Shown one piece after another: positions 1 to 7,148 of a stretch of 64,000 nt of DNA. Both the position numbers and the translations under genes were made by a program. Position 1 is the first letter of the stretch. Each line of letters starts with the position of its first letter. Source of the DNA: Bacteroidaceae bacterium (GTDB lineage: Bacteria > Bacteroidota > Bacteroidia > Bacteroidales > Bacteroidaceae); assembly GCA_017466065.1 (NCBI GenBank), contig JAFTUV010000026.1, positions 1 to 64,000 of the forward strand. The letters run 5' to 3'. The notes beneath the pieces were generated by a model. That model was not told the origin of the DNA and made no database searches. It saw nothing but the letters and a program-made list of their open reading frames with translations.

Positions 1-100
1 CGCTCGCTTGTTCTATATTTTTGGAGGGAGTGAAATTTACCGCTTGCCCTATATTCATCTGATGCAAAATAATAGTGCCCCTATGGATAGAAACAAGAAC

Positions 101-142
101 AGCATACAAATGGGTTATCAATGTAAGAACCTATTTGTATGC
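101..142. terminator. stem-loop, possible terminator
   Basis: Two 16-base arms pair with one mismatch around a 10-base loop, and T-rich sequence follows on the plus strand. It could end a transcript entering from left of the window. Confidence 0.4.
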
Positions 143-217
143 TGTCTGTTTATCTTATTCTACATTTTCGTCAGTCGTTCATTTCCGTTGCCGTCTGCAT
201 TCCTAAGTACAGACATT

Positions 218-303
218 GAAAGGGGAAAGGTTTTCGGGCTGAATACTCTCCGCAGGAGGAAGATTCCGACCGAAACGGCTTGCCGCTCGACCTTTCCCCT
301 TTC
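218..303. repeat. perfect 14-bp inverted repeat, 58-bp spacer
   Basis: The arms gaaaggggaaaggt (218-231) and acctttcccctttc (290-303) are exact reverse complements. The spacer is GC-richer than the flanks. Function unknown; an oriT or a relaxase-binding region is one option. Confidence 0.55.
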
Positions 304-438
304 AAGGGCTAATGTACTACCTTCGCAGACGAGCAAAGGAAAGGGAGGAATGACGGAATCGGGAAACTCATAATATCGCAGATTGATGATAGACCAATTT
401 CAAATATTACCCTGCAATAATGAAAAATGCACCACCTT

Positions 439-469
439 TTTGCTCGTTCATAAAAAAGTTGTACCTTTG
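439..469 (+). promoter_or_regulatory. Bacteroidetes-type promoter
   Basis: TTTG at 439-442, a 19-base spacer, then TACCTTTG at 462-469 match the Bacteroidetes -33/-7 consensus well. An ATG at 477 lies about where the transcript should start and opens a 37-codon frame (477-590) of unknown nature with three cysteines. The GTACCTTTGT at 461-470 also resembles the GTAnnTTTGC core recognised by CTnDOT-type integrases, so an attachment site is an alternative reading. Confidence 0.5.
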
Positions 470-694
470 TTCCAAGATGAGTTGTACATCAATGCAAATC
501 ACGCAAGTATGTAGAAATCAGAATAGTTGCCAACTCATTACCTCGTTCTTGAACTTTCCGTATAAACTTTTTATTCTTAGCGGATTATAAGATTATTCCA
601 AAAATAATAAATATTTATTAATTGAACAATTTGCGCATAAATAATCAGACCTTTAATTAGGCGGTTCTTATGAGAAGGGTGGCCTTTTTGCAGC

Positions 695-1651
695 CTATAT
701 TATCCGTCCTATTATTTTCAGCTTCCTTAATATATAAATAATGGCCAAGGTGGTGCAGAATACAAGTGGAGCGCATATATACTCAAAACCGGGTTTTGTA
801 TAGCAATTTTTGTTCATCAGGACTATAACAATCAGGAAATGAAGAATATATATGTAGAGGCTATCCTCCCGTCCCATCTTTGAAAACAGATTATCTTTTG
901 TCTGCTTTATATTCAAGAAAAGAATAAGCAATGCCGGTGCAAGAATAGCAGTGCTTGCATATACATCCCCATTGCTTAATTGAGGCACACTGCTTTCTGC
1001 CATTCCCAGCAGATAGGATATTACACCCGCAACAGCCGCCACGCAAAGCCCTGTTCGTGATATTATATACCCTTGCATACGCTTAATGAATAACCCCATA
1101 GTAAAGTAGGGAAGTCCGGTAAAAAGAAAATTTCTTGTAATGTATATTTCTGTGTTACAGCCTAATAGCATCTCGCTGTATGTGCCAAATACCAGCCCTG
1201 TGACCAGCAATAAGGGCGCAATTCCGAAAAGCAACCTGTGCAGATTGAACTTTTCAATCCCCAATATTATTACAAGCAGGTAGATGTAGGCCATAATGTA
1301 CCACAGGTGTGCAGCGTAGGGCACCACGTTGAATATGAGATATTCAACCGATAGAATGTCGTTCAGGACAAAGCCGAGAGGTTTGAAGCCATATTTTACA
1401 ATTATGTGAAGCAGATAGACTGCAAATCCCCACCCGAATATTTTGAGCGTGCTTATTATCCTTTTGCGAAGAGTCGCGCCAATGTCGTTCTTCCCGAACG
1501 TGAAATATCCCGATATTATGAAGAAGATGGGTACCGCACATTTTATCAAAGGGTTCGTGAAGTGTCTTAATTCTTCAATCTGTGGCGAGTGAATATATAT
1601 CACGCATATTGCGCACAAGGCTTTGAGCGTGTCGATAGAATAGTTTCTCAT
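695..1651 (-). CDS. acyltransferase 3 family membrane protein
   Basis: A 318-residue polytopic membrane protein with about ten hydrophobic segments. It opens with the acyltransferase-3 hallmark (N-terminal SIDTLKALCAICVIYIHS, with the family's catalytic-type histidine at the end of the first helix) followed by a segment with IPIFF-like spacing and SGYF. The family transfers acyl groups, usually acetyl or succinyl, to sugars of envelope polysaccharides. No glycosyltransferase or polysaccharide genes lie nearby, so the substrate is unknown. The ATG at 1651 is well placed behind a clear promoter. It is a solitary gene; the next gene upstream on the same strand starts beyond 1805. Confidence 0.85.
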   Translation of the reverse strand: MRNYSIDTLKALCAICVIYIHSPQIEELRHFTNPLIKCAVPIFFIISGYFTFGKNDIGATLRKRIISTLKIFGWGFAVYLLHIIVKYGFKPLGFVLNDILSVEYLIFNVVPYAAHLWYIMAYIYLLVIILGIEKFNLHRLLFGIAPLLLVTGLVFGTYSEMLLGCNTEIYITRNFLFTGLPYFTMGLFIKRMQGYIISRTGLCVAAVAGVISYLLGMAESSVPQLSNGDVYASTAILAPALLILFLNIKQTKDNLFSKMGREDSLYIYILHFLIVIVLMNKNCYTKPGFEYICAPLVFCTTLAIIYILRKLKIIGRII

Positions 1652-1676
1652 TAGTTTTAAGGTGTTTGCGTGTCGG

Positions 1677-1708
1677 CAAATTTAGCACCTTTTTGTATTT
1701 TTAACAAA
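1677..1708 (-). promoter_or_regulatory. promoter of the acyltransferase gene
   Basis: Read on the minus strand: TTTG (1708-1705), a 20-base spacer, TAAATTTG (1684-1677), then a leader of about 20 bases to the ATG at 1651. Confidence 0.65.
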
Positions 1709-1725
1709 TGTGTTAATGAAAATAA

Positions 1726-1777
1726 TCCACGGGTATGAACTTGAACCAAATTTTGAACCAAAATTCATACCCGTGGA
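1726..1777. terminator. 14-bp stem-loop between two minus-strand units
   Basis: Perfect arms tccacgggtatgaa (1726-1739) and ttcatacccgtgga (1764-1777) enclose a 24-base loop that holds two copies of ttgaaccaaa. On the minus strand a T-rich stretch follows. It probably ends the small-secreted-protein operon whose last stop is at 1806. Confidence 0.6.
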
Positions 1778-1805
1778 AGTTTGTTAGTATTAGACTAAAT
1801 GCTTT

Positions 1806-2195
1806 TTACTTTTTAGGTTTAATGTATTTTCCCTTTTTGCTTTCAGCGTAAATAGATTTTCCTTCGTTATAGTTCGAAGTGCAAGTGTTATCATCGCAAC
1901 ATTCATAGCCACGGCGGGTGAAACTGTTGCCACTGTTGTTGGTGGAACTTGTGGAGCCGTTGTAATTACCCCCGGCGTTAACAACTTTCTTTATTTTTAT
2001 CGAACCTTGCCCGCCATAAGAGTGTGTATTCTCGGTCTTATTGTTGTCGTTGATAGTTCTTTCAACCTCATAAATTTTCCCGTTACGAATCTCTCCTTTG
2101 GAGTTGTTGAAATTACAATGTCCGCCGACCTGTATCTGTGCACACAGATTCGTGACAATAAATGTTGCAAATAAAATAAAGAGCAATCTTTTCAT
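1806..2195 (-). CDS. small exported protein, unknown function
   Basis: 129 residues with a clear signal peptide (MKRLLFILFATFIVTNLCAQ) ending in a CAQ signal-peptidase site. The mature part is rich in Asn, Gly, Lys and Ser and carries a cysteine cluster (CC then C five residues later) near residue 101. I do not recognise a domain. The start at 2195 is chosen because the signal peptide begins there; the open frame runs on upstream, but that stretch is the shadow of the preceding gene. The stop of that gene is 4 bases upstream, so the two are translationally close and probably act together. Confidence 0.75.
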   Translation of the reverse strand: MKRLLFILFATFIVTNLCAQIQVGGHCNFNNSKGEIRNGKIYEVERTINDNNKTENTHSYGGQGSIKIKKVVNAGGNYNGSTSSTNNSGNSFTRRGYECCDDNTCTSNYNEGKSIYAESKKGKYIKPKK

Positions 2196-2199
2196 AGTG

Positions 2200-2808
2200 T
2201 TAATATTGAGTATATACTTTACCTGAACCGTAACAACTGCTGCAAGTGCTACTGATTCTTGCATATCCACCACAAGTGGGGCAGGGGTAGCAACCTTTTC
2301 CGTTGCAAGTGTAACAAGTTTCGGAACTGTATCCTTTGCCATCGCAAGAGTAACAAGTGTTATAGACCGTTTCAGTGCCTTTGTAGCCGGTACCTCCACA
2401 CGGGCGGCAGGCAGCATTATAATACTCGGTTAAGTACCCACTGCCGTTGCATCGGCTGCAATCGATATATTCCGTGCGTCCATTCCTTGTTATTGGTCTT
2501 TTGCCTCCTCGGCAGGAACAAGGTGTTTGTTTGGACATTCTAAAATATCGGGCTCCGTTACATTCACTGCAAACTTTTTTAACTGTGCTGCTGGTCTGTC
2601 CGCTTCCTCCGCAATTATAGCAGTTTTTGTTTATAACGCCTCTATAATCACAGGTCTTGCAATATATGGCACCATTGTGACAGCTGTGGTTACTGCATTT
2701 GGTAATCTCTGTGCCGCTTCCCTTGCAGTTGTTACAAGTGTGTGAAACTTGTGCTTTAATTGCTGTGAACGATGCAATTAGTATAAATAATAGGAAAAGT
2801 CTTTTCAT
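2200..2808 (-). CDS. exported protein made of DnaJ-type CxxCxGxG repeats
   Basis: 202 residues. A signal peptide of about 19 residues is followed by some twelve cysteine pairs, most of the form CxxCxGxG (CNNCKGSG, CYNCGGSG, CSRCNGSG, CRPCGGTG, CYTCNGKG, CSSCYGSG), covering nearly the whole mature protein. This is the zinc-binding pattern of the DnaJ cysteine-rich domain, which holds four such repeats; here it is about three times longer, without a J domain, and sent out of the cytoplasm. Zinc binding or a disulfide-bonded rod are both possible. It is the third of four small exported proteins in one minus-strand unit. Confidence 0.8.
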   Translation of the reverse strand: MKRLFLLFILIASFTAIKAQVSHTCNNCKGSGTEITKCSNHSCHNGAIYCKTCDYRGVINKNCYNCGGSGQTSSTVKKVCSECNGARYFRMSKQTPCSCRGGKRPITRNGRTEYIDCSRCNGSGYLTEYYNAACRPCGGTGYKGTETVYNTCYSCDGKGYSSETCYTCNGKGCYPCPTCGGYARISSTCSSCYGSGKVYTQY

Positions 2809-2814
2809 TCAATC

Positions 2815-3123
2815 TTATAAATTGAAATAGTAAATACCCCCTGCTACATATTTATATGCACCTTTCTTGTTATCTTCGCCGTATTCAGGATTGCGGTTAA
2901 CCGAGTATGTATTACCTTCAACGGTGATTCTGTGATTTTCAGAGTCGTATATGCCTGATGTGTTTCTCGAAATTAGCACTCCTTTTCCTTTAATCATACA
3001 AACACTTACTTTGTATGTATCTTGTGTTTGGGTTTTAACAATTTCAATAGTTGTTTCGCTTGTTGCAGTTGCATAGCCAAGGGAAATTGCAAATAAAGCT
3101 GCTGTAAAAATAATCTTTTTCAT
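2815..3123 (-). CDS. small exported protein, unknown function
   Basis: 102 residues with a signal peptide (MKKIIFTAALFAISLGYATA). The mature part of about 80 residues alternates short hydrophobic and polar stretches, as in a small beta-rich domain, and ends in Gly-Gly-Ile-Tyr-Tyr-Phe. No family recognised. Its stop is 6 bases from the start of the CxxCxGxG-repeat gene, so the two are likely co-transcribed. Confidence 0.7.
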   Translation of the reverse strand: MKKIIFTAALFAISLGYATATSETTIEIVKTQTQDTYKVSVCMIKGKGVLISRNTSGIYDSENHRITVEGNTYSVNRNPEYGEDNKKGAYKYVAGGIYYFNL

Positions 3124-3167
3124 AATAATAAGTGCGGTATTTATCCTGTCGCGGCAGTTTTATGTTG

Positions 3168-3311
3168 TTAATGAGTCATATAATATGTGGCTCTACCCAA
3201 GCCATAGCCAATGTCATAAGCATCTTCGTAACTCATATTTGACATTGAGCCACAGGCTGTTATGCACATAGCGGCGAATAGCATAATAATTAATAATTTT
3301 ACCTTTTTCAT
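3168..3311 (-). CDS. tiny lipoprotein
   Basis: 47 residues. The N terminus is a lipoprotein signal with the lipobox ITAC, cysteine at about residue 20. The mature peptide is only about 28 residues and contains SYEDAYDIGYGLGRA. The ATG at 3311 is chosen because it begins the signal; an upstream in-frame ATG at 3362 would add an implausible second hydrophobic stretch. It appears to be the first gene of the four-gene exported-protein unit. Function unknown. Confidence 0.6.
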   Translation of the reverse strand: MKKVKLLIIMLFAAMCITACGSMSNMSYEDAYDIGYGLGRATYYMTH

Positions 3312-3443
3312 AGTGATTAAATTTAAAAAATATATTAAGAAATACTTTTTGTAATTTTTCATAAACCTTTTTGCAAAGGTGCGCAGAAAAAGAACTCCCT
3401 TGTATTTTTAGGAGTATATACAATTTACTGTTCCGTATAAAAA

Positions 3444-3680
3444 TTATACACCTTCCTGTGCCTCTTGTGAGTAATAGGCGAAGAAATCGTGGTTTAAAGC
3501 GCGGGAAATGCGCAACAGAAGGTCGGTGTTTATAGACTCTTGTCTGAATATATAATACACATTTGGACGCTCGCAATTTATTTTTCTCGCGAGCCACGCC
3601 GGTGTGCGTTCTTGGCGTTGCATTTCTTCTAATATAAGTTGGCCGATGTGTATCATAAAAGGCGGAACTGTTTGTGGCAT
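3444..3680 (-). CDS. small helix-turn-helix DNA-binding protein
   Basis: 78 residues from the ATG at 3680; a second ATG at 3656 and an upstream GTG at 3725 are alternatives. The body (WLARKINCERPNVYYIFRQ, then LLLRISRALNHDFF) is a single-domain HTH of a kind common in Bacteroidales, often annotated as XRE-like. It probably represses or activates nearby genes. A near-perfect palindrome at 3730-3753 just upstream is a candidate operator for self-regulation. It sits upstream of the exported-protein genes with a 132-base gap, so it may control them. Confidence 0.75.
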   Translation of the reverse strand: MPQTVPPFMIHIGQLILEEMQRQERTPAWLARKINCERPNVYYIFRQESINTDLLLRISRALNHDFFAYYSQEAQEGV

Positions 3681-3729
3681 TATCTCCACTGAGGTACCGC
3701 CAAGCACCCTGACACAGATAAGCACAAAC

Positions 3730-3753
3730 AGTTCACGCCTCGTGGCATGAACT
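3730..3753. promoter_or_regulatory. palindromic candidate operator
   Basis: AGTTCA-C-GCC-TCGT-GGC-A-TGAACT is symmetrical except for one pair and the central four bases. It lies about 50 bases upstream of the HTH gene start, where an autoregulatory site would be expected. Confidence 0.4.
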
Positions 3754-3900
3754 TTATCGCGTGCTTATTCTTGTGTCTCTGTAAATTGGCGGTTTTCAGT
3801 GAAAGAATAAGGCTATAAGCTCAAATCAAAATTTTATTTTGTCTTTTTTGTTTTATTTCATAATGCGAATATACAACATTTGCGCGAATTAGAAATACTT

Positions 3901-4001
3901 AGAAGCTGTTTGAATTTATAAAAAATATTTTTTATAGAAACTGTATGTTTCACCTATTTTTGCTCTATAAAAAAATGGCGATATAAATTCAAACAGTTTC
4001 T
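3901..4001. repeat. MITE-like inverted repeat
   Basis: The 20-base arm agaagctgtttgaatttata (3901-3920) pairs with 3982-4001 with one mismatch. Inside, 3917-3936 is a perfect 20-base AT-only palindrome. The whole gap from 3781 to 4110 is gene-free. The arm motif recurs on the minus strand at 48351-48367 and, with one change, at 7129-7143. Confidence 0.55.
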
Positions 4002-4112
4002 TATTTAAGTTATCATTTGTTATCTTTTTTACCTTATTTATATAAGTAGCGCTCCTCTCCTCTTAAATAATATGGTTCGTTCCATAATTTATGAGGAATG
4101 TTGTCTTTGCTC

Positions 4113-4149
4113 AAAAAAAACAAGTGGCTACCCCAAAAGGGCAGCCACT
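4113..4149 (-). terminator. rho-independent terminator of ppdK
   Basis: On the minus strand a stem of about 11 bp (agtggctgccc with ggggtagccact, one mismatch) is followed by an uninterrupted run of eight T. It lies about 27 bases after the ppdK stop codon. Confidence 0.85.
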
Positions 4150-4175
4150 CTATTGTGAATTTTATATCCTTGCGA

Positions 4176-6896
4176 TTACTCCTCCACAGCAGCCTGTGCA
4201 GCAGCCAAACGTGCGATAGGCACTCGGAAGGGAGAGCAAGATACATAGTTCAAGCCCACTCTGTGGCAGAACTTAACCGACTCGGGCTCACCGCCGTGCT
4301 CACCGCAGATACCGCATTTGAGGTCTGCGTTCACCGAGCGGCCCTTCTTTGTTGCCATCTCAACGAGCTGGCCAACACCTGTCTGGTCGAGAATCTGGAA
4401 AGGGTCGTTCTTCAAAATCTTCTTGCGCAAGTAGATGGGCAAGAATGAGTTAACGTCGTCACGAGAGTAACCGAATGTCATCTGTGTCAAGTCATTGGTA
4501 CCGAATGAGAAGAACTGTGCCTGCTCTGCAATCTGGTCGGCTGTGAGGGCTGCACGAGGAATCTCAATCATTGTACCGATTGTGTACTCTACGCTGTCGC
4601 CCTCGGCTGCGAACAATGCGCTTGCAGCTTCGAGAATTGCATTCTTCTGCTCCTCAAACTCATTGATGATACCTACAAGGGGCACCATAATTTCGGGGTA
4701 GATAACCTTGCCCTCTTTCTTCAATTCGAGAGCTGCGCCCAAGATAGCAGTTGTCTGCATCTTTGTAATCTCGGGATATGTGTTACCCAAACGGCAACCG
4801 CGGTGACCAAGCATCGGGTTGAACTCTTCGAGCGACTTAACGCGACGCTGAACAGCCTCTACGCTCTTGCCCATAGCCTCGGCGAGCATCTGCTGGCCTT
4901 TTGCATCGTGGGGAACGAACTCGTGGAGAGGGGGGTCCAAAAGACGCACTGTAACGTGCAGGCCTTCCATAGCTTTGAAGATACCAACAAAGTCGGCCTT
5001 CTGGAAGGGAAGCAATTTTGCAAGAGCAACCTCGCGCTCTTTTGTTGTCTCGGCAAGAATCATCTCGCGCATAGCCTTGATTTTCTCGCCCTCGAAGAAC
5101 ATATGCTCTGTACGGCAAAGACCGATACCTATAGCACCAAAGTCGCGTGCAACCTGTGCATCGTGGGGAGTGTCGGCGTTAGTGCGTACACCCAAGCGTG
5201 CGTAACGGTCGCAGATGTTCATCAATTCGGCAAAGTCGCCGCTCAATTCGGGAGCCTTTGTCTCAACCTTGCCCTCGATAACTTGGCCGGTAGAACCGTT
5301 CAAAGAGATGTAGTCACCCTCGTTGAATGTGATGCCATCAACGGTCAATGTGCGTTTCTTGTAGTCGATAACCAATGTACCTGCACCCGAAACACAGCAT
5401 TTACCCATACCACGGGCAACAACGGCTGCGTGAGAGGTCATACCACCGCGAGCGGTAAGGATACCCTCGGCTGCTGCCATACCTGCGAGGTCCTCGGGAG
5501 AAGTTTCGATACGTACCAGAACTACCTTCTCGCCATCCTCGTGCCATTTTTCAGCGTCGTCGGCGAAGAACACGATGCGACCTGTTGCAGCACCGGGCGA
5601 TGCGGGAAGACCGTTAGCGATAACTTTGGCCTTAGCAAGAGCTGCAGTGTCGAAAATGGGGTGCAAGAGCTCGTTGAGCTTCTCGGGCTCCATACGTTTC
5701 AATACAGTCTTGTCGTCGATGATGCCGTCACGGTAGAAGTCCATTGCGATTTTAACCATCGCAGCACCGGTGCGTTTACCGTTACGAGTCTGCAAGAACC
5801 AGAGCTTGCCTTCCTGAACGGTGAACTCCATATCCTGCATATCTTTGTAGTGGTCCTCCAAACGTGTCTGGATAGCGTCGAGCTCTTTGTAAATCTCGGG
5901 CATTGCCTCCTCCATAGAGGGGAATTTCGATGCACGCTCCTCCTCGCTGATGTTCTGCAATGCAGCCCAACGCTGAGAACCGATTTTTGTAATCTGCTGG
6001 GGTGTGCGGATACCTGCAACAACGTCCTCACCCTGTGCGTTGATAAGATACTCTCCGTTAAAGAGGTTCTCACCTGTTGCAGCATCGCGTGAGAAGCAAA
6101 CACCGGTAGCCGATGTGTCGCCCATATTACCGAATACCATTGCCTGAACCGAAACGGCTGTTCCCCACTCATCGGGAATTTTCTCCATACGACGGTAAAG
6201 GATGGCACGCTCGTTGTTCCAAGACTCGAACACTGCGCAAACTGCACCCCAAAGCTGCTCGTAAGCGTCGGTGGGGAAGTCTTTGCCTGTCTGTGCCTTA
6301 ACGGCAGCCTTGAACTTCTTAACGAGGTCCTGCAAAGCCTCTACGCTGAGGTCCTTGTCGAGAACTACGCCCTGCTCCTCTTTCACCTTTTCGATGATAG
6401 CTTCGAAGGGGTCAATCTCCTCTTTGCTTGTGGGCTTCATACCGAGAACCACGTCACCGTACATCTGTACGAAACGGCGGTAAGAGTCCCACGCGAATTT
6501 GGGGTTACCGGTTTTTGTTGCAAGACCTTCAACAACGATGTCGTTAAGACCGAGGTTGAGGATGGTGTCCATCATACCGGGCATTGAGGCGCGGGCACCT
6601 GAACGTACAGAAACCAACAAGGGGTTTGTGGGGTCGCCGAATGTAGAGTTCATCAAAGTCTCGATGTTCTTCACTGCGGCCTGAACTTCTGCTTTAAGAA
6701 GCTCGATTACCTGCTCTCTGCCAAGTTTGTAGTACTCGTTACAAACATCGGTTGTAATGGTGAAACCGGGAGGAACGGGAATACCGATGAGGTTCATTTC
6801 TGCCAAGTTGGCACCTTTACCTCCCAACAAGTTTCTCATTGACGCGTTACCCTCGGCAAGGCCGTTGCCAAAGGTGTAGACTCTTTTGTCTGCCAT
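4176..6896 (-). CDS. ppdK: pyruvate, phosphate dikinase
   Basis: 906 residues, full length for the family. It interconverts pyruvate + ATP + phosphate with phosphoenolpyruvate + AMP + pyrophosphate and works in the glycolysis/gluconeogenesis node of anaerobes. The N-terminal nucleotide-binding domain begins at GGKGANLAEM; the swivelling domain carries the phosphohistidine motif GGMTSHAAVVARGMGK with the histidine at about residue 489; the C-terminal PEP-binding barrel includes LCRTEHMFF and the GTNDLTQM and CGICGEHGG motifs. The ATG at 6896 starts the standard MADKRVYTFG; the frame continues upstream without homology. It is monocistronic with its own promoter and terminator. Confidence 0.97.
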   Translation of the reverse strand: MADKRVYTFGNGLAEGNASMRNLLGGKGANLAEMNLIGIPVPPGFTITTDVCNEYYKLGREQVIELLKAEVQAAVKNIETLMNSTFGDPTNPLLVSVRSGARASMPGMMDTILNLGLNDIVVEGLATKTGNPKFAWDSYRRFVQMYGDVVLGMKPTSKEEIDPFEAIIEKVKEEQGVVLDKDLSVEALQDLVKKFKAAVKAQTGKDFPTDAYEQLWGAVCAVFESWNNERAILYRRMEKIPDEWGTAVSVQAMVFGNMGDTSATGVCFSRDAATGENLFNGEYLINAQGEDVVAGIRTPQQITKIGSQRWAALQNISEEERASKFPSMEEAMPEIYKELDAIQTRLEDHYKDMQDMEFTVQEGKLWFLQTRNGKRTGAAMVKIAMDFYRDGIIDDKTVLKRMEPEKLNELLHPIFDTAALAKAKVIANGLPASPGAATGRIVFFADDAEKWHEDGEKVVLVRIETSPEDLAGMAAAEGILTARGGMTSHAAVVARGMGKCCVSGAGTLVIDYKKRTLTVDGITFNEGDYISLNGSTGQVIEGKVETKAPELSGDFAELMNICDRYARLGVRTNADTPHDAQVARDFGAIGIGLCRTEHMFFEGEKIKAMREMILAETTKEREVALAKLLPFQKADFVGIFKAMEGLHVTVRLLDPPLHEFVPHDAKGQQMLAEAMGKSVEAVQRRVKSLEEFNPMLGHRGCRLGNTYPEITKMQTTAILGAALELKKEGKVIYPEIMVPLVGIINEFEEQKNAILEAASALFAAEGDSVEYTIGTMIEIPRAALTADQIAEQAQFFSFGTNDLTQMTFGYSRDDVNSFLPIYLRKKILKNDPFQILDQTGVGQLVEMATKKGRSVNADLKCGICGEHGGEPESVKFCHRVGLNYVSCSPFRVPIARLAAAQAAVEE

Positions 6897-6984
6897 AATT
6901 TTTGAGTTTATTGTTTGTTGATAAATAAAAATAAGTAACTTAATCACATAGATGTCGGCCCGGTCGGGTAGTTCATCTAATTTG

Positions 6985-7015
6985 CAAATATAGGAAAAAT
7001 GTTTGTATTTCGAAA
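6985..7015 (-). promoter_or_regulatory. probable ppdK promoter
   Basis: On the minus strand TATATTTG (6992-6985) is preceded 18 bases upstream by TTTCG. It implies a leader of about 80 bases. Confidence 0.45.
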
Positions 7016-7095
7016 CTTATTGAAAAAAATATCGAGTATATTATTAAAATTTTAAGTTATTGCGTTAAAAATGTCGATAATCGGGAAATTAGATG

Positions 7096-7103
7096 TACTT
7101 TTG
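7096..7103 (+). promoter_or_regulatory. probable -7 element of rlmD
   Basis: TACTTTTG matches TAnnTTTG and lies about 45 bases before the ATG at 7149. No good -33 element at the usual distance. Confidence 0.35.
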
Positions 7104-7148
7104 CCGAACGTGAGAATTGTGCAATAATAAGTTGTTTGAATTTCTAAA

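Larger units (their letters stand above)
1..438. other. gene-poor left edge with two inverted repeats
   Basis: I see no convincing gene here. Two inverted repeats stand out: a 16-bp pair at 101-116 and 127-142 with one mismatch, followed by T-rich sequence so it could terminate transcription, and a perfect 14-bp pair at 218-231 and 290-303. An open frame crosses 8-373 but has no recognisable domain and is interrupted by both palindromes. The layout recalls the mobilisation/oriT regions of Bacteroides conjugative elements, but no mob or tra gene is in the window, so this is only a guess. Confidence 0.4.

Noticed and set aside
8..373. 121-codon open frame at the left edge
   Set aside because: It crosses two inverted repeats, has no recognisable domain and starts in a stretch resembling a dispersed repeat.
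2196..2417. Longer N terminus for the exported protein at 1806-2195
   Set aside because: The extra 74 codons lie within the preceding gene, and a perfect signal peptide begins at 2195.
4803..6092. 429-codon open frame opposite ppdK
   Set aside because: Antisense to an intact ppdK; no domain, signal or start context.
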